From: Bradyrhizobium jicamae
Lineage (GTDB): Bacteria; Pseudomonadota; Alphaproteobacteria; Rhizobiales; Xanthobacteraceae
Length of the DNA stretch: 64,000 nt
NCBI RefSeq assembly: GCF_018130695.1
Contig: NZ_JAFCJX010000029.1
Location: forward strand, 1-64,000
Direction: 5' to 3'
Of the stretch, positions 60,506 to 64,000 are shown one piece after another. The first letter of the stretch is position 1, and every line of letters begins with the position of its first letter. The notes below the pieces were generated by a model. The model searched no databases and was not told the origin of the DNA. It saw nothing but the letters and a program-made list of their open reading frames with translations. Made by a program: the position numbers and the translations under genes.

Positions 60506-62092
60506 ATGAGAGCTGAAGGCATTGAAACGATCCGACGTATCCTCTGCGTCTTCCCGCGATACACGTCGGCTTTTGGCACCTTCGAACACGCTTATCCCCT
60601 GACCGACGGCGTCCGCGCCTTCATGCCGCCGCAGGGGTTGCTGCTGATCGCGGCCTATCTGCCCGAGACCTGGCCGGTTCGCTTCATCGACGAGAATTTG
60701 AACCCGGCGACCAAGGCCGATTTCGAATGGGCCGATGCGGTCTTCGTCAGCGGCATGCACATCCAGCGCCAGCAGATGAACGACATCTGCCATCGCGCCC
60801 ATGACCACGATCTGCCGGTTGCGATCGGTGGCCCCTCGGTCAGCGCCTGCCCGGATTACTATCCGTCGTTCGACTATCTCCATGTCGGCGAGCTCGGCGA
60901 CGCCACCAACGAATTGATCAAGCGGCTCGCGGACGACACCACGCGTCCCGACGAGCAGGTGGTGCTGAAGACCCTCGACCGCCTGCCGATGACGGACTTT
61001 CCGCTGCCGGCCTATGAGCTCGCCGAGACCAAGAAATACTTTCTCGGCAGCATCCAGTTCTCCTCGGGTTGTCCCTATCAGTGCGAGTTCTGCGACATCC
61101 CCGGCCTCTACGGCCGCAATCCGCGGCTGAAGTCGCCGGAGCAGATCATCGCCGAGCTCGACAAGCTGCGCGCATGCGGCATGACCGACACGGTCTATTT
61201 CGTCGACGACAATTTCATCGGCAACCGCAAGGCCGCGGTGGACCTGTTGCCGCATCTGGTCGAGTGGCAGAAGCGCACCGGTTATGTCACGCGGCTCGCC
61301 TGTGAGGCGACGCTCAACATCGCCAAGCGGCCCGAGATCCTGGAGAAGATGCGCGAGGCGTTCTTCGTCACGATCTTCTGCGGCATCGAGACGCCGGATC
61401 CCGACGCGCTGAAGGCGATGCACAAGGACCACAACATGATGGTCCCGATTCTCGAGGGCGTGCAGACCATCAATTCCTACGGCATGGAGGTGGTCTCCGG
61501 CATCATCATGGGGCTCGACACCGACAAGCCCGAGACCGGCAATGCGCTGCTGTCGTTCGTCGACGAGTCCCGCATTCCGCTGCTGACGATCAACCTGCTG
61601 CAGGCTTTGCCGAAGACGCCGCTATGGGATCGCCTCGAGAAGGCCGGGCGGCTGATCGACGACGAGAGCCGCGACTCCAATGTCGAATTCCTGCTGCCCT
61701 ATGACGACGTAGTCTCGTCCTGGCGCAAATGCATGGAGATCGCCTACCAGCCGGAGAAGCTGTTCGCGCGCTACCAGTATCAGTGCGACTACACCTATGC
61801 GAACCGCATCAAGGTGCCGGTCAGCCCGGAGATGAAGAGCTGGCCCAACATCAAGCGCGGCCTGATCATGCTGCGCAACATCTTCTGGAAGGTCGGCGTG
61901 CTCGGCGACTACAAGCGCGTGTTCTGGAAGTTCGCGTGGGGCCGGCTGAAGCGCGGCGACATCGAGGGCCTGATCGGGCCGGCGATGATCGCGCATCATC
62001 TGATCACCTTTGCCCGCGCCGCTTCCAGCGGCCGGCAGAACGCGTCGAACTATTCGCTCCGCCTGCGCGAGGCTTCCGTCCCTGCCGAATAG
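60506..62092 (+). CDS. hpnP: B12-binding radical SAM hopanoid C-2 methylase
   Basis: 528 residues from the ATG at 60506 with gaggg upstream. The N-terminal cobalamin-binding part (PPQGLLLIAAYLPETW, then VFVSGMHIQRQQMNDICHRA) precedes the radical SAM core with the cluster cysteines at 189, 193 and 196 (SGCPYQCEFCDIPG). The stretch FVDDNFIGNRKAA, the following CGIETPDP and the C-terminal DUF4070-like region match HpnP. The enzyme adds a methyl at C-2 of hopanoids in the membrane. It lies between eutB and eutC with its own predicted stress promoter and overlaps the eutC frame. HpnR-like C-3 methylases are less likely. Confidence 0.87.
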   Translation: MRAEGIETIRRILCVFPRYTSAFGTFEHAYPLTDGVRAFMPPQGLLLIAAYLPETWPVRFIDENLNPATKADFEWADAVFVSGMHIQRQQMNDICHRAHDHDLPVAIGGPSVSACPDYYPSFDYLHVGELGDATNELIKRLADDTTRPDEQVVLKTLDRLPMTDFPLPAYELAETKKYFLGSIQFSSGCPYQCEFCDIPGLYGRNPRLKSPEQIIAELDKLRACGMTDTVYFVDDNFIGNRKAAVDLLPHLVEWQKRTGYVTRLACEATLNIAKRPEILEKMREAFFVTIFCGIETPDPDALKAMHKDHNMMVPILEGVQTINSYGMEVVSGIIMGLDTDKPETGNALLSFVDESRIPLLTINLLQALPKTPLWDRLEKAGRLIDDESRDSNVEFLLPYDDVVSSWRKCMEIAYQPEKLFARYQYQCDYTYANRIKVPVSPEMKSWPNIKRGLIMLRNIFWKVGVLGDYKRVFWKFAWGRLKRGDIEGLIGPAMIAHHLITFARAASSGRQNASNYSLRLREASVPAE

Positions 62093-62888
62093 TGACACGA
62101 CATCGCTACCGCCGTCGTCCCGTTCGCTCGCCGAGCTGCGCGCGCTGACGCCGGCGCGCGTTGGCCTCGGTCGTTCCGGCGCCGGCCTGCCGACCGAGGC
62201 GCTGCTCTCCTTCACGCTCGATCACGCGCGTGCCCGCGATGCCGTCCATGCCGCGATCGACGTCGCCGGGCTGATGACGGGCCTCGTCGCGCTGAACCTC
62301 GCGCCGGTCGAGGTGGCGAGCCAGGCGCGCAACCGGCGCGACTATCTGCGGCGTCCCGATCTCGGCCGCATGCTCGATCCCGCGGCAAAGCGTCTGCTGG
62401 AGGGCAGGGGCGCGCCGTCGCCATCCTGCGCCATCGTGATTGGCGATGGACTGTCACCGACGGCCGTGAACGTCCACGCCGTCGAACTGGTCCGCCATCT
62501 GCTGCCGCGGCTTGCGGCTGACGGCATCGACACTGATGTGGTCGCGATCGCCTCCAGTGCCCGCGTCGCGCTCGGCGACGAGATCGGCGCCATCATCGGC
62601 GCGAAAATGCTGGTGATGCTGATCGGCGAGCGGCCCGGGCTCTCGGCGCCCGACAGCCTCGGCGCCTATCTGACCTACGGTCCAAGGATCGGCCTGACCG
62701 ATGCCGAGCGCAACTGCGTCTCCAACATCCACGGCAAGGGCCTCACTTACGAGGAAGCTGCCTTCAGAATCGGCTGGCTGGTCCGCGAGGGGCTGGGACG
62801 GAGGATCACGGGCGTCGCACTGAAAGATGAAAGCGGTGGTGGGACGTCGGTGCCTGCGATCGCACAGTGTGACAAATCAGATACTTAA
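62010..62888 (+). CDS. eutC: Ethanolamine ammonia-lyase small subunit
   Basis: 292 residues if read from the ATG at 62010, which lies inside hpnP (83-base overlap). The likely conserved protein begins around SRSLAELRALTPARVGLGR, but no ATG, GTG or TTG is in frame between 62013 and 62148. EutC motifs are LLSFTLDHARARDAVHAAID, LGDEIGAIIGAKMLVMLIGE, RPGLSAPDSLGAYLTYGPR and NCVSNIHGKGLTYEEAA. With EutB it forms the B12-dependent lyase. The true start may be the upstream ATG or an unusual codon; this is unresolved. Confidence 0.88.
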   Translation: MPAPLPAAGRTRRTIRSACARLPSLPNSDTTSLPPSSRSLAELRALTPARVGLGRSGAGLPTEALLSFTLDHARARDAVHAAIDVAGLMTGLVALNLAPVEVASQARNRRDYLRRPDLGRMLDPAAKRLLEGRGAPSPSCAIVIGDGLSPTAVNVHAVELVRHLLPRLAADGIDTDVVAIASSARVALGDEIGAIIGAKMLVMLIGERPGLSAPDSLGAYLTYGPRIGLTDAERNCVSNIHGKGLTYEEAAFRIGWLVREGLGRRITGVALKDESGGGTSVPAIAQCDKSDT

Positions 62889-63083
62889 TCGTGATTTTCG
62901 GCGGTTCCGTGCCGATTCGACCGTCTTCCCGCGCTTGCGAGCAGGGGCTTCGGCCTGTAAAACCGGCGCCGGTTATTATTCGCGTGTTTTCAAGGGCTAG
63001 CGCTGATCTGACGTGCTGACGAGCCTCATTCGCGCCCCGAACCCAACCTAACCGATTGCACCGTTGCGAGAACTGGACAGGGC

Positions 63084-64000
63084 ATGCTCGACAAGAACTC
63101 GGATAGTCACGTCCACGTCGAAAAGATCGAGGAGCCGCAGTCCGGGACCAGCATCGCCTTCGGGCTGGAGCGGCTCGGGCTGATCGCGATCAAGGCGCCG
63201 CTGCTGTCGGTCATCATCCTGTTCGCGCTGATGGTCGCCGCCGTGTTCGGCATCGAGCGCATCAAGATCGACGATTCGCTGAGCCAGCTGTTCCGCTCCG
63301 ATTCCAAGGACTACAAGCAGTATGAGGCGGTCACCAAGCGCTTCCCGGCGACCGAGTTCGACGTGCTGGTCGTGGTCGAGGGCAAGACGCTGCTGGCGCG
63401 CGACAACCTCGAGAAGATCCGTGACATGGTCACCGACCTGCAGCTGGTCGAGGGCGTGCGCGGCCTGGTCTCGCTGTTCTCGGCCCGCCAGGCGCCGGAG
63501 CCCGGCAAGCTGCCGGCTGCGCTGTTCCCGCCGGAGCTGCCGCAGGGCGCCGCCTACGACAAGTTCGTCGAGACCGTGAAATCCAACGAGATCATCCGCG
63601 GCAAGCTCTTGTCGGAGGACGGCACGCTGGCGCTGATCGTGCTGTCGCTCGAGCCCGAAGTGGTCAGCAGCAACAAGCTCGGCAAGGTCGTCGGCGACAT
63701 GCGCAAGATCATGGCCGATGATCTCTCGGGCAGCGGCCTCAATGCGCAGCTCTCCGGCGTGCCCGTCATGCAGCTCGAGATCCGCAACGCGGTCAAGCGC
63801 GACGGGCTGACCTACAACATCCTCGGCATCCTTGCCGGCTGCATCATCGCGATCATCTTCTTCCGCAAGATCTCCTTCATGGTGATCGCGGCGTTCCCGC
63901 CGATTATCGCGATCCTGCTCGCGCTCGGCGGCCTCGGCTGGGCCGGCTTCAATCTCAACATGTTCCTCAACGTGATGACGCCGCTCATCATGGTGATCTC
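63084..64000 (+). CDS. RND/MMPL-type transporter (partial, cut at window end)
   Basis: The first 305 or so residues, from the ATG at 63084, are present; the gene runs off the window. TM1 is near residues 38-58 (APLLSVIILFALMVAAVFGI), followed by a large periplasmic loop. From about residue 245 the first helices of the transmembrane bundle appear (ILGILAGCIIAIIFF, then MVIAAFPPIIAILLALGG). The start FxxDDSLSQLFRSDS-like segment is typical of the HAE3/MMPL family. A link to hopanoid transport is tempting because hpnP is near, but it does not resemble HpnN at the N-terminus. Confidence 0.85.
   Translation, partial: MLDKNSDSHVHVEKIEEPQSGTSIAFGLERLGLIAIKAPLLSVIILFALMVAAVFGIERIKIDDSLSQLFRSDSKDYKQYEAVTKRFPATEFDVLVVVEGKTLLARDNLEKIRDMVTDLQLVEGVRGLVSLFSARQAPEPGKLPAALFPPELPQGAAYDKFVETVKSNEIIRGKLLSEDGTLALIVLSLEPEVVSSNKLGKVVGDMRKIMADDLSGSGLNAQLSGVPVMQLEIRNAVKRDGLTYNILGILAGCIIAIIFFRKISFMVIAAFPPIIAILLALGGLGWAGFNLNMFLNVMTPLIMVI

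Noticed and set aside
63084..64000. Transporter as HpnN (hopanoid transporter)
   Set aside because: Position near hpnP is suggestive, but the N-terminal sequence and loop start do not read like HpnN, and the gene is incomplete.
1..64000. CRISPR arrays, tRNA, rRNA, phage or IS genes
   Set aside because: No regularly spaced direct repeats, no tRNA-like cloverleaf with TTCGA-type arm, and no transposase or integrase frame was found by reading.

Overview
The window is GC-rich alphaproteobacterial chromosome. Its gene content points to Bradyrhizobium or a close relative such as Rhodopseudomonas: a HpnP-type hopanoid C-2 methylase lies between eutB and eutC, CoA-ester catabolism genes are dense, and the intergenic gaps are full of short inverted repeats of the kind I associate with Bradyrhizobiaceae. 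No phage, IS transposase, CRISPR array, tRNA or rRNA was recognised. The genus assignment is inference from gene content and recall, not from a database search.

Region 1 (1-32 kb) is mainly catabolism of acyl-CoA esters and hydrophobic organics: nitronate monooxygenase, Baeyer-Villiger monooxygenase, YghU-type GST, an alpha/beta hydrolase, a flavin reductase, two acyl-CoA dehydrogenases, three crotonases, three SDR oxidoreductases, two acyl-CoA ligases, and a thiolase with its zinc-ribbon partner. Within it, an ACAD10/11-like acyl-CoA dehydrogenase (6860-8134), a sugar-kinase-fold phosphotransferase (11161-12144) and a small protein (12203-12577) recall the kinase/partner/dehydrogenase set that removes a 4-hydroxyl group from acyl-CoAs. 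PEP carboxylase (21123-23930) is the one central-metabolism gene. An AtuA/AtuA-like/amidase/DUF2848 operon (27909-31631) has no assignable pathway.

Region 2 (31.6-35.2 kb) holds a divergent peptidoglycan glycosyltransferase, a 2OG-Fe(II) oxygenase next to alkB, and an MFS transporter.

Region 3 (35.2-46 kb) is a homoprotocatechuate meta-cleavage locus. On the minus strand hpaH-hpaF-hpaE-hpaD-hpaG and a TPP enzyme form one unit. Divergently, a MarR regulator (hpaR-like), an Ldh-family dehydrogenase, an HpaI-type aldolase and a UxaA-type dehydratase run on the plus strand. A perfect 12-bp palindrome (41670-41681) lies in the divergent promoter region and overlaps a predicted -10 box.

Region 4 (46-53 kb) is a three-gene cluster of transglutaminase-DUF2126, fused ATP-grasp/alpha-E, and a second transglutaminase. 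It is a predicted peptide ligation or modification system with no settled product.

Region 5 (53-64 kb) has a diguanylate cyclase, an AraC regulator, a formylglycine-generating-enzyme homologue lacking one active-site cysteine, a chemotaxis receptor, then eutB - hpnP - eutC and the start of an RND/MMPL transporter cut by the window end. A general-stress (EcfG-type) promoter match precedes hpnP.

The largest gap, 8667-9433, contains what looks like a structured multicopy element with a near-consensus sigma-70 promoter and a 17-bp closing stem.
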